Below, piece by piece: positions 26,170 to 34,071 of a stretch of 64,000 nucleotides of DNA. Below the pieces are notes generated by a model, which saw nothing but the letters and a program-made list of their open reading frames with translations, was not told the origin of the DNA and searched no databases. This DNA is from Winogradskyella costae. Its GTDB lineage: Bacteria > Bacteroidota > Bacteroidia > Flavobacteriales > Flavobacteriaceae. The position numbers were made by a program, and so were the translations under genes. The first letter of the stretch is position 1. The number at the start of each line of letters is the position of its first letter. The stretch spans positions 62,001-126,000 of the forward strand of contig NZ_JABFDK010000005.1 of NCBI RefSeq assembly GCF_013403865.1. Reading direction: 5' to 3'.

Positions 26170-27481
26170 TGTTGGGTAGTGTTGAATTATATTCTAAATA
26201 TTTTTCTTTATCTATGGTAATGTCATTCCAAGTATCAAAAACCATCATTTTAATACGCGTATCGACACTTTTTCGAATGTTATTTCTAAACGCTTCATAG
26301 TCCTTATAATCGGTATGAGTGAGTTGATTTAGTTTGTTTTGAAAGTAGGTGATAGGATTGTACCAATAGGTTTTTGAAATCAATTCATTTTTGATACGAT
26401 TATCGGCTTCGATGCTTTGAGTTGCTTTTTTTATTTCTAAATTAATTAATGCTTCAGATGAATAACCTCTCACTTTCTGAACAATAATGGTGTCTTTAGC
26501 GACTTTAGTTTCCTTTAAAGCGGGATACAGTTGAAAAAGTTGGGCATCAATTACCGCTATCGGTTGTGCATTAATTTCACTTTTTTTGTCTCTACTCACA
26601 TCAATGAGATCTACCATTAAATTGGTCGGTTTTTCAATCGCAATCCACTGTTGTACGGTTGCAGGAATAATGAAAGCAAATAGTAGCCAGACTCCAACCA
26701 TTTGTAGTGTATTGGAAACTGTGTTTTTTCCATATTTTAAAATTAGAAAATATAGAGTTATCCAAAAGAAAAGATAGAGCGTCACCCAAAGCAGAAGATT
26801 CCAAAACATGGTATCTGCAACAAATACTTTGGTAAGCATCGCACCATAAACCATTAATCCAAATATTACAATTAGAAGAAGAACAGTGTAAAACGCCGTT
26901 CTTGATAGTAGCCACCAATTTTTTGATCCTGTTTGAACAAATATCAATGGTAAAAAGCCATGTTCTGATTCTTGGCCTTTTATGTTGTACAGCAAGACTA
27001 ATAATAGAAGTGGTAATAGAAATAAGATGACGAATGAAAAATCTAGGGTGCCAGACTGTATGCGTTCTGGATTAGCAATTTCCTTAGTCATATCTGCATC
27101 ATAACCGCTACTCGATGTGGTAATTAATTTATAAAATCCGTATTGTTCGGTTTGTCCAATATTATAAACTAATGTTGGTGATGGATTCTTAAAGTGATAA
27201 GTTGGTGTGTTATAAATCGCCCAAAATGGAGTTGTAATATCAACCCAAGGATGTTCACTCGGTCCTTTTTCATTGTTTTTAAAATAAGAAAGTATTGTCG
27301 CTTTTTTAGTTTCAACTTCTTCATTGATTCGTTCTATTTCAGCATTTTGTTTATGATATAAATCGGCACCATTATGTAAACCATACATACTTGCTATGAT
27401 AAAAAGTAATACAGCTAAAATTTTAAAAGGACTTCCAACGAAATGTTTCCATTCGAATAAAAATGTTTTTAAACTTCTCAT
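26156..27481 (-). CDS. ABC-2 type permease (DUF3526-like), second subunit
   Basis: Integral membrane subunit of 441 aa. The ATG at 27481 overlaps the stop of the first permease (ATGA), so the two are translationally coupled; an earlier start at 27538 lies deep inside that gene and is not preferred. After an N-terminal cytoplasmic segment (MRSLKTFLFEWKHF) there is one helix, a long extracytoplasmic loop of about 120 residues, four or five clustered helices, a second large soluble loop, and no clear final helix before the C-terminal NSTLPNNAYY. This loop-rich layout resembles DUF3526-type ABC-2 permeases. The cargo is not known. Confidence 0.8.
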   Translation of the reverse strand: MRSLKTFLFEWKHFVGSPFKILAVLLFIIASMYGLHNGADLYHKQNAEIERINEEVETKKATILSYFKNNEKGPSEHPWVDITTPFWAIYNTPTYHFKNPSPTLVYNIGQTEQYGFYKLITTSSSGYDADMTKEIANPERIQSGTLDFSFVILFLLPLLLLVLLYNIKGQESEHGFLPLIFVQTGSKNWWLLSRTAFYTVLLLIVIFGLMVYGAMLTKVFVADTMFWNLLLWVTLYLFFWITLYFLILKYGKNTVSNTLQMVGVWLLFAFIIPATVQQWIAIEKPTNLMVDLIDVSRDKKSEINAQPIAVIDAQLFQLYPALKETKVAKDTIIVQKVRGYSSEALINLEIKKATQSIEADNRIKNELISKTYWYNPITYFQNKLNQLTHTDYKDYEAFRNNIRKSVDTRIKMMVFDTWNDITIDKEKYLEYNSTLPNNAYY

Positions 27482-28887
27482 ATAATTTTTATTTTTTTGG
27501 TTCCATAAACAATAAGTATAATCACAAGAATTGACCATAAAATCATTAAAAGAATATCTAACATATAGTTTGAAAGCACTTCTGAAATTTGAGTCGGCTT
27601 GTACTCAAAATCAGGAACAGATTTAAAAAAGGCATTGTCTTCTTTCCAGCTCCAGTTACCTGTTTTAGAACCGCCGAAAATTTGCTTGTCGTTTAGCATT
27701 TTAATAAATACTCTCCTGTAATTTTCTACTTGTAATAAAAACGCTTGATGATGTAAGTTATCGCTAGCCATAAAGCCCATACTTGTATTTTGTAGCGAAA
27801 TAAACGGATTGACAATGCCGCCTAATTGAAAGCTTTGTTTCTGTTGTTTTAAGATAGCTCTGTTATTACCAAAATGCTTGTCCCAAACGCTATTGCCATA
27901 ATCTTCATCGGCTTGCATTCGCATACCATCAAAGTTTATAGGAAGTTGAGAGACACTATCTACACCGTATTCTTTAAGTACTTTTTCCTTTAATTCAATA
28001 CTTCGCTTGTCGGTAGGATTGTGACCATCTAAACCTTTTGAACGGTCTTCGGTCATTGCCGATTGAAATTCATTTCGGCTCGGAAGCGCATACCATTTTT
28101 CGGCAGAACTCATTAAAATATTAGGGATAAACATCGTCCAAATAATCCAAATACCCAACATTGAAGTCAAAGCAACGGTCGCGTTTTGCCAACGTGCAGA
28201 AAAGAAAACGGTGAGCCCGCAAATAATAAAATAGTAGAGGCTATAGGTTGAAAAAAATAGACCCGTTCGGATTACAATATCTGTGCTTAAGTTTTGCGAA
28301 TTAAACAGGGCGTAAGCCGTCATTATAAAAGTTAATAGCAATATGCCATATAACCAAACGGATAGGGTTTTAGCGAAAATTAGTTGTATAGGTTTAGCGC
28401 CTTGTAAGACTAATAATTTAAGTCGCCCACTTTGTTTCTCATTACTGACGCTGTTAAACGCTAGAAATATTAAGAGTAAAGGGACAATATATTGAAGTAA
28501 TAATGACGGTTTTAATTTTCCAAATCTAGAGACGGCTTGCATTTGTGATGCTTCAGAGTGAATAATCTCATTCTGTACATGGCCTTCAACCCGAAGCACA
28601 TTTCCGGTTACATTATTTACACCTTCATCGAGACTGCTTAATAAATTGGAAGGTTTAAATACATATGTTCCGTAATGTGCCGCACTATGAGGATTCATTT
28701 CATCAATACTTACCCATTGCTGCCGAACATGGTCTTTTGCATTTTGATAGGTTTGCTCTTGTTTTTTTATTTGATAATTTCCCAAAAAAATAGAAAGTAA
28801 CATAATGGCACTAAAGGCTATAGTTATGCCTAAGAATATACGGCTCCGCACTAAAAATCGCCATTCATTTTTTATAATTTGAAACAT
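27478..28887 (-). CDS. ABC-2 type permease (DUF3526-like), first subunit
   Basis: Membrane subunit of 469 aa, paralogous in layout to the next gene. It has a short N terminus (MFQIIKNEWRFLVRSR), a first helix, an extracytoplasmic domain of about 110 residues, and a helix bundle beginning LLQYIVPLLLIFLAF. A NEKQSGRLKLLVLQGAKP coupling segment, typical of ABC-2 permeases, is followed by further helices, a second soluble region and a last helix (LLMILWSILVIILIVYG). It starts 10 bases after the ATPase stop. With its partner it should form a heterodimeric transporter driven by the upstream ATPase. Confidence 0.82.
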   Translation of the reverse strand: MFQIIKNEWRFLVRSRIFLGITIAFSAIMLLSIFLGNYQIKKQEQTYQNAKDHVRQQWVSIDEMNPHSAAHYGTYVFKPSNLLSSLDEGVNNVTGNVLRVEGHVQNEIIHSEASQMQAVSRFGKLKPSLLLQYIVPLLLIFLAFNSVSNEKQSGRLKLLVLQGAKPIQLIFAKTLSVWLYGILLLTFIMTAYALFNSQNLSTDIVIRTGLFFSTYSLYYFIICGLTVFFSARWQNATVALTSMLGIWIIWTMFIPNILMSSAEKWYALPSRNEFQSAMTEDRSKGLDGHNPTDKRSIELKEKVLKEYGVDSVSQLPINFDGMRMQADEDYGNSVWDKHFGNNRAILKQQKQSFQLGGIVNPFISLQNTSMGFMASDNLHHQAFLLQVENYRRVFIKMLNDKQIFGGSKTGNWSWKEDNAFFKSVPDFEYKPTQISEVLSNYMLDILLMILWSILVIILIVYGTKKIKII

Positions 28888-28897
28888 GATGGAAGTA

Positions 28898-29599
28898 TTA
28901 ATTTTGCATAAATTGTAGATATAAAGTTTCTAGTTCGTTAGCGCTTACATCTTTGCTGTTTAGCTCCTTTACTAGAATTCCTTTCTTTAGTATACCAATG
29001 CGATTACAAACTTCTCTTACACGGAAAATATCGTGAGAAGCCATTAAAATTGAAGCACCTTCTGAGGCGAGTTTTTGCAGTAGTGTTGATAGTTCGTTAC
29101 TTGCAAGTGGGTCTAAACCACTAGCTGGTTCGTCTAACAAATACACTTTTGCTTTTTTAGCATAAGCGATAGCAATACCCACTTTTTGACGCATACCCTT
29201 AGAATAACCACTCACTTTTTTATGATGCGCATCACTCGATAAACTACACGTGCTGAGGTAATTCTCTAACTCATCTTTAGTATAGTTTAAACCGGCAAGT
29301 TTGCAGAAATAATCTAAATTCTCTAAACCGGTTAAATATGGGTAAAGGTTGACATTTTCAGGAATGTAACCTATAAGTTTTCTGGTATCGTGCGCATTAG
29401 TACTGGTATCAATTTCATTAATATAGACGTTCCCTGAATCGGGATTTAAAAATCCCAATAACATATTTATTGTAGTAGATTTTCCTGCTCCGTTAGCGCC
29501 TAAAAGACCTAAAATTTCCCCTTTCTTAACTTCTAAATTTAAGTTTTGAACAGCAAAATCACCCTTAAATGATTTACTCACATCTTGTATCTGTATCAT
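28898..29599 (-). CDS. ABC transporter ATP-binding protein
   Basis: ATPase of 233 aa with Walker A GANGAGKS (34-41), Q-loop near YIPENVNLYP, signature SGYSKGMRQ (130-138), Walker B VYLLDEP (152-158) and the H-loop His in MASHDIFRV. It most resembles ABC-2 (exporter/NatA/CcmA-like) subunits rather than ZnuC-type importers. It is the first gene of the metal-responsive unit: its ATG is 85 bases from that of the divergent Fur-family gene, and two operator-like palindromes fill the gap. Confidence 0.92.
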   Translation of the reverse strand: MIQIQDVSKSFKGDFAVQNLNLEVKKGEILGLLGANGAGKSTTINMLLGFLNPDSGNVYINEIDTSTNAHDTRKLIGYIPENVNLYPYLTGLENLDYFCKLAGLNYTKDELENYLSTCSLSSDAHHKKVSGYSKGMRQKVGIAIAYAKKAKVYLLDEPASGLDPLASNELSTLLQKLASEGASILMASHDIFRVREVCNRIGILKKGILVKELNSKDVSANELETLYLQFMQN

Positions 29600-29614
29600 A
29601 AAATTATAATTGTT

Positions 29615-29633
29615 AATGCAACTCAGTAGCGAA
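29615..29633. promoter_or_regulatory. Putative Zur/Fur operator 1, over the ABC operon promoter
   Basis: AATGCAACTCAGTAGCGAA shares its first nine bases with operator 2 and contains the near-palindrome GCAACT-C-AGTAGC (one mismatch). It overlaps the minus-strand -7 box (TACTTTCG, 29630-29637) and the predicted start of the ABC operon, a typical repressor position. Confidence 0.6.
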
Positions 29634-29660
29634 AGTAGAAAAATCTATTTGTAAATGCAA
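29630..29660 (-). promoter_or_regulatory. Promoter of the ABC/COG0523/folE operon
   Basis: On the minus strand TTG (29660-29658) is followed by a 20-base spacer and TACTTTCG (29637-29630), seven of eight bases like TAnnTTTG once the free positions are allowed. The transcript would start near 29624, about 25 bases before the ATPase ATG. Confidence 0.55.
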
Positions 29661-29679
29661 CTTAATTGCATTAATTTTG
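29648..29679 (+). promoter_or_regulatory. Promoter of the Fur-family gene (apparently leaderless)
   Basis: TTTG (29648-29651), a 20-base spacer and TAATTTTG (29672-29679) match both Bacteroidota promoter boxes. The start codon begins 5 bases after the -7 box, so transcription should begin at or next to the ATG. Confidence 0.65.
29654..29672. promoter_or_regulatory. Putative Zur/Fur operator 2 (7-5-7 palindrome)
   Basis: AATGCAACTTAATTGCATT is a perfect inverted repeat of seven bases with a 5-base centre. It fills the spacer of the Fur-gene promoter and covers the -33 element of the divergent operon, so one site could control both directions. Spacing and symmetry suit a dimeric Fur-family repressor. 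Confidence 0.7.
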
Positions 29680-29683
29680 TTTT

Positions 29684-30064
29684 ATGGGAATCATTAGAAA
29701 AACAAAGTCAGTAACAACGGTATTACAAATATTTGAAGAAAAGCAAGAGGCTAAATCTGTTGTAAACCTTATTGAAATTGTAAAAGATAAGATGAATAAA
29801 ACAACAGTGTATCGAATTTTAGATCGTCTTGAACAAGATGGAATTATCCATTCTTTTAATGGGAAAGATGGTTTAAAGTGGTATGCGAAGTGTAAAGGCT
29901 GTTCTGCGAGCCATCATTCTGATAAGCATCCGCATTTTCAGTGTACGGAATGTAATAAGGTGGAGTGCTTATCTGTTGAGATCAAAATTCCATCTATAAA
30001 AAATCATATAGTAGATTCTACCGATATTTTATTAACCGGACAATGTGAAGTTTGTAGCGCGTAA
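29684..30064 (+). CDS. Fur family transcriptional regulator (Zur-like)
   Basis: Metal-responsive repressor of 126 aa. An N-terminal winged helix covers about 1-65 (NKTTVYRILDRLEQDGIIH is the recognition helix region). The C-terminal dimer domain carries two structural-zinc cysteine pairs, C87/C90 and C121/C124, plus C70/C73, C95 and sensing-site histidines in HHSDKHPHF. A Zur identity is favoured by the controlled genes (COG0523, MerC-like, FolE), but Fur, PerR and Zur cannot be separated firmly by eye. It is short for the family at the N terminus. Its own promoter overlaps operator 2, suggesting autoregulation. Confidence 0.88.
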   Translation: MGIIRKTKSVTTVLQIFEEKQEAKSVVNLIEIVKDKMNKTTVYRILDRLEQDGIIHSFNGKDGLKWYAKCKGCSASHHSDKHPHFQCTECNKVECLSVEIKIPSIKNHIVDSTDILLTGQCEVCSA

Positions 30065-30360
30065 TTAGTAATTTATCTAATTACTTTATAAACATATAAA
30101 TTGTGGGAATGTAATTAGAGGTCTTAATGAGGTAAACAAGTCTGTGTGACATGATCACACTATAATGTCACCTTATGTTTAAGCATGCCATGCCTGATGG
30201 AATAGTGCAGTGTGTTCGCGTTTATTCAAGACATTTTAATGTGAATTTAATTGATTTTCTAGTTGAAACCAAAACATGCAGTCATGCTCTGTATCCGCAG
30301 TTGATGGTAAACACCAACTGCAGCAGAACGATTTGGATTTGAGATGCTTTAAATAAATTA
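30065..30360. other. Convergent intergenic region with inverted repeats
   Basis: No gene seen. It separates the stops of the Fur-family gene and the M16 peptidase. It contains the inverted repeat GTGTGA-CATGA-TCACAC (30144-30160) and a longer hairpin GCAGTTG...CAACTGC (30297-30321). Neither has a clear U tract. Base composition is less AT-rich than most spacers here. Confidence 0.5.
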
Positions 30361-33183
30361 CTAATTCAATAGTACAGCCTCTCCAAAGCCTAAGGCCTTC
30401 AATTTATCTAATTGGGTTTTAGCGTCACCAACAATAACATAAATCATTTGGTTCGGTTTGATGTATTTTTCAACGAGTCCTTTAACATCAGCAACGCTTA
30501 GTTCCTTAACAATAGTTTGGCGCTGTTTGGCAAAGTCATCTGCATAACCGTAATTACTAATATTGCTTAGCATGTTTAATTTAGATTCTAAGGTTTCAAA
30601 AGCACGAGCGCTACTTTTTAACATGAATCCTTTGGTGATTTCTAAATCGTCTTCACTAAAACTGTTACCATAATTTTCTAAAATCTCTTTAACTAAAGCG
30701 GCAGATTCATAAGTCACATTTGTACGAACAGAACTACTAATTGAAAATTCTCCTGTTTGCGCATCACCATCAAATCCTGAACGAATTCCATAAGTATAAC
30801 CTTTAGATTCGCGTAACTCTTGCGTTAATTGCGATGCAAAACTGCCACCTCCTAAGCGGTAATTCATTACAGTCGCTGCATAATAATCGGCATCAGTCGC
30901 TTTTAATGATGGATTCCCAAAGGCAATTACAGATTGTTTTGCTCCAGGAACATTATAAAAATAAATTTTAGAGGTTTCTGGCATTACGACTTGAGGCAAT
31001 TCAGGAATCACAATTTCTTTAGGTTCCCAAGTGGAATTTATAGTTTCTAAAGCACTAATCACATCACTTTCTGAAATTGATCCTACAATGTGCAAATTCG
31101 TAAGTTTTGGAGTTAATTTGGTCGCATAAAAGTTTTGTAAATCTGAAATGTTAATCGCATTTACCGATGCTTCCGTGCCATTATTGTTATACGCTAAGAT
31201 ATTATCTTCTCCATATAATTGCTTCGCAAAGGCATTGGCAGCAATACTGTTTGGATTTGCTTTCTGACGTTGAATAGCACTAATAGTACTTTGTTTTAGT
31301 AAGTTGAATTCTTCCTCATCCCAACGTGGTTCTAACAGAATTTCAGTCACTAAAGCCATAGTTGCATCAAAATGTTTTGCTAGTGTAGTTCCAGAAATGG
31401 TGACACTGTTATTGGTCGCATAACTGTTTATTTGCGCTCCTAAACTTTCAATAGCATTTTCTAATGCTTCGGGTGTTTTGTTTTTTGTACCCTTGCTCAT
31501 CAATCTAGCCATAAGATTAGAAACTCCAACCTTTTCTATATGTTCTAACAGTAAACCTCCTTTTATTTCAAGTTCAAATTCTACTAAAGGAACTTCTGTA
31601 TTTTCGATACCGAAAACTTTAATTCCAGAAGCTAAATCTTGTTTCCAAACTTTAGGAATTATTAAATCCGGACTTTCTCCATAAGCAGGTTCTAGAGAGC
31701 GATCAAAACTACTTGGTGTTTTTTCATAATCTGCCGCAATACTAGCATCAAAAGTAGCTTCAGCACCTTCTATAATTTCTTCTTCAACGATATTTGCTAA
31801 TTCAGAATTTTCTAAAATTAGGTTACCTTGTCCTTTTGGTACAACACTAGTTGCGATGAAATTCTTTCCTTTAATGTAAGTGTTATAAACACGCATTACA
31901 TCTTCTGGAGTGACTGCTAAAATGTGTTGTACATCTTGATTAATAAAACCAGGATCACCTGCAAAAATTTCATATTGAGCTAACTGAAATCCTTTGCCTA
32001 AAACACTAGAGAGTCCTCTGTAAAAATCAGTTTCTTGTCCTGCTTTAATTCTATTTAAGTCAGCTTCAGAAATACCATGAGTTTCAAAATCTTTTAAACC
32101 TTCTTTTATTGCTGCTGCTACAGTGTCTAAATGAGTAGCATTAAAAGCGGTAACGCTCAGCATTAATTGTCCAGCAATTTCAGCATTGTTTTGATAAAAT
32201 TGTACATTATCGGTAAGCTTTTCTTTTTCAACTAAGACTTTATTTAATGGTGCTTTTTTTCCATTAGATAAATAATCTGTCAGGACACTTAGGGCATAAG
32301 AATCCTTATCGTATTCCGGTACTCCTGGCCAAGCCATTGTTAACCTTGGTAAGCGCGCAAAATTATCTTCGTAGTATAATTGTTTTGTCGCTGTTAAAGT
32401 TACAGGTTGTTTTTTTACATCAAGGATGTCTTCACCTTTTGGGATTTCATCAAAATACTTTTTTACCCAAGTTTTCGTTTGTGCAATATCAATATCTCCT
32501 GCAATGGTTAAAGTGACGTTATTTGGTACATACCAACGTTTGTAAAACTCCTTAACATCTTCTAAAGTGGCATTTTGTAAATCTTCTAAAGATCCAATAA
32601 CTTCCCAACTGTAAGGATGACCTTCAGGGTATAAATTACTATTTATAACACTAGAATTAAAACCATAAGGTTGGTTGTCTACACGCTGACGTTTTTCGTT
32701 TTTAACCACTTGTTTTTCTTTTGCTAAAACAGGATCTGTTACAGTATTAATAAAGTAACCCAATTTATCTGCTTCTGCCCAAATCATTTTTTCTAAGGCA
32801 TCTTTGGGTACGGTTTGAAAATAATTAGTACGATCTCTACTTGTAGATCCATTAGCACCAGAGCCACCAATACGAGCACTCATTTGGTCTAAACCTCCTT
32901 TGCCAAGATTTTCAGATTCTAAGAATAGTAAATGTTCAAATAAATGAGCAAAACCTGTTCGTCCTGCTTTTTCACGTGCAGAACCTACATGTGCTGTTAA
33001 GGCTACAGCGGCTACAGGATCTGATTTGTCAACATGAAGAATGACTTGTAGGCCATTATCTAAAGTGAATTTTTCGAACTCTACTTTAAATTCGGGAGTG
33101 GTTTCTTTAGTGTCATTTTCTTTACAAGATGAAATTGTAAAAAGGACGAGTAAGACTAAAAGTGATGATTTAAAGTTTTTCAT
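30361..33183 (-). CDS. M16 family metallopeptidase lipoprotein (tandem pitrilysin-like)
   Basis: Two-halved M16 peptidase of 940 aa, made as a lipoprotein (lipobox SSC, C20). The N-terminal half has the inverted zinc motif HLFEH (H80, E83, H84) with the distal Glu in VVKNEKRQ (E163). The C-terminal half (from about 505) lacks HxxEH and should be the inactive partner with the substrate-binding RGG-like region (YRLGGGSFASQLTQELRESKGYTYG). Members degrade peptides of 10-40 residues in the periplasm. It is followed downstream by the convergent Fur-family gene and preceded by a peroxiredoxin gene. Confidence 0.94.
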   Translation of the reverse strand: MKNFKSSLLVLLVLFTISSCKENDTKETTPEFKVEFEKFTLDNGLQVILHVDKSDPVAAVALTAHVGSAREKAGRTGFAHLFEHLLFLESENLGKGGLDQMSARIGGSGANGSTSRDRTNYFQTVPKDALEKMIWAEADKLGYFINTVTDPVLAKEKQVVKNEKRQRVDNQPYGFNSSVINSNLYPEGHPYSWEVIGSLEDLQNATLEDVKEFYKRWYVPNNVTLTIAGDIDIAQTKTWVKKYFDEIPKGEDILDVKKQPVTLTATKQLYYEDNFARLPRLTMAWPGVPEYDKDSYALSVLTDYLSNGKKAPLNKVLVEKEKLTDNVQFYQNNAEIAGQLMLSVTAFNATHLDTVAAAIKEGLKDFETHGISEADLNRIKAGQETDFYRGLSSVLGKGFQLAQYEIFAGDPGFINQDVQHILAVTPEDVMRVYNTYIKGKNFIATSVVPKGQGNLILENSELANIVEEEIIEGAEATFDASIAADYEKTPSSFDRSLEPAYGESPDLIIPKVWKQDLASGIKVFGIENTEVPLVEFELEIKGGLLLEHIEKVGVSNLMARLMSKGTKNKTPEALENAIESLGAQINSYATNNSVTISGTTLAKHFDATMALVTEILLEPRWDEEEFNLLKQSTISAIQRQKANPNSIAANAFAKQLYGEDNILAYNNNGTEASVNAINISDLQNFYATKLTPKLTNLHIVGSISESDVISALETINSTWEPKEIVIPELPQVVMPETSKIYFYNVPGAKQSVIAFGNPSLKATDADYYAATVMNYRLGGGSFASQLTQELRESKGYTYGIRSGFDGDAQTGEFSISSSVRTNVTYESAALVKEILENYGNSFSEDDLEITKGFMLKSSARAFETLESKLNMLSNISNYGYADDFAKQRQTIVKELSVADVKGLVEKYIKPNQMIYVIVGDAKTQLDKLKALGFGEAVLLN

Positions 33184-33301
33184 AATTATTTATTTGAGTG
33201 ATGATGGTTGATGCCATCTAAAACTGTTTTCTAAAAGCTACTAATAAGTATATGATCTGAACATAGCAGCCACTTCCCATGATAACTTTGCCTAGAGTTT
33301 T

Positions 33302-33952
33302 CTAACTTATCTTTTTTAACGCTTCGATAATGTCATCTGGCTCAGAGCGTGTTCTGTAGTCGATATTAACATAATTCCATTTAACGATACCGTCAGTTCC
33401 TAAAATAAACGTAGCCGGAATTGGTAAAACACTAGCATTACCATTATTGACTTTTTTTAGATCAAGTTGTCTATCGACGCGCATGTGTTCCAATAAAAAT
33501 TCAGGAACTTCCCAAGCCACACCAAACTGTGATGCCACTTTTGCATCTTGGTCAGACAATACCGTAAATTCCATGTTATTTATTTCGTTTTCTGTTAGAG
33601 ATTCATCTGGCACCTCAGGACTAATGGCAACTAACGTCGCTCCTAATTTATGGATGTCGGCTAATTTTGCTTGTAGTGCTCTTAGTTGCAAGTTGCAATA
33701 AGGACACCAACTGCCGCGATAAAATGTAATAATTACAGGTCCTTTTTTTAGTAAGACAGATAATGAGATTAATTCTCCTTTTTGATTTGGTAGTTCAAAA
33801 TTTACTGCTTTTTCACCTAATTTAAGGGCGTCAGCGCCTTGTTGAAATGCTTTTGCTTTATTAATGATGGCATCAACACCTTCCATGAATTCAGGTTTTG
33901 CTTTTCTTCCAGCAGCAATTTTAGCGTCAGTTTGTTCTTTTAAAGTTTTCAT
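33302..33952 (-). CDS. Peroxiredoxin-like (AhpC/TSA) protein
   Basis: Cytoplasmic thioredoxin-fold peroxidase of 216 aa. The active-site segment is FYRGSWCPYCNLQL with C83 and C86; the CPYC pair and no distant resolving Cys recall the peroxiredoxin-like AhpC/TSA subfamily. An N-terminal helical region of about 45 residues (rich in Lys/Ala) precedes the fold. It would reduce peroxides using low-molecular thiols or thioredoxin; bacillithiol is a candidate since bshC is nearby. It has its own spacer of about 120 bases on each side. Confidence 0.9.
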   Translation of the reverse strand: MKTLKEQTDAKIAAGRKAKPEFMEGVDAIINKAKAFQQGADALKLGEKAVNFELPNQKGELISLSVLLKKGPVIITFYRGSWCPYCNLQLRALQAKLADIHKLGATLVAISPEVPDESLTENEINNMEFTVLSDQDAKVASQFGVAWEVPEFLLEHMRVDRQLDLKKVNNGNASVLPIPATFILGTDGIVKWNYVNIDYRTRSEPDDIIEALKKIS

Positions 33953-34071
33953 TATTTATATTTTATTTAGCAATGGTGTAAATTCGATTATTAAATCCGT
34001 ATTCATTATGGTTTAAGAATTAAGCCTTGGCTTTAATGTTTGTAAGCGAAGTGGTCTCACATCTCGTTTCA

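Noticed and set aside
30144..30160. GTGTGA-N5-TCACAC as a CRP-type site
   Set aside because: The centre is five rather than six bases and it lies between two convergent gene ends, not at a promoter.
34022..34033. AAGCC-TT-GGCTT as a terminator for the M14 gene
   Set aside because: The stem is five pairs with a two-base loop and no U tract on the minus strand.
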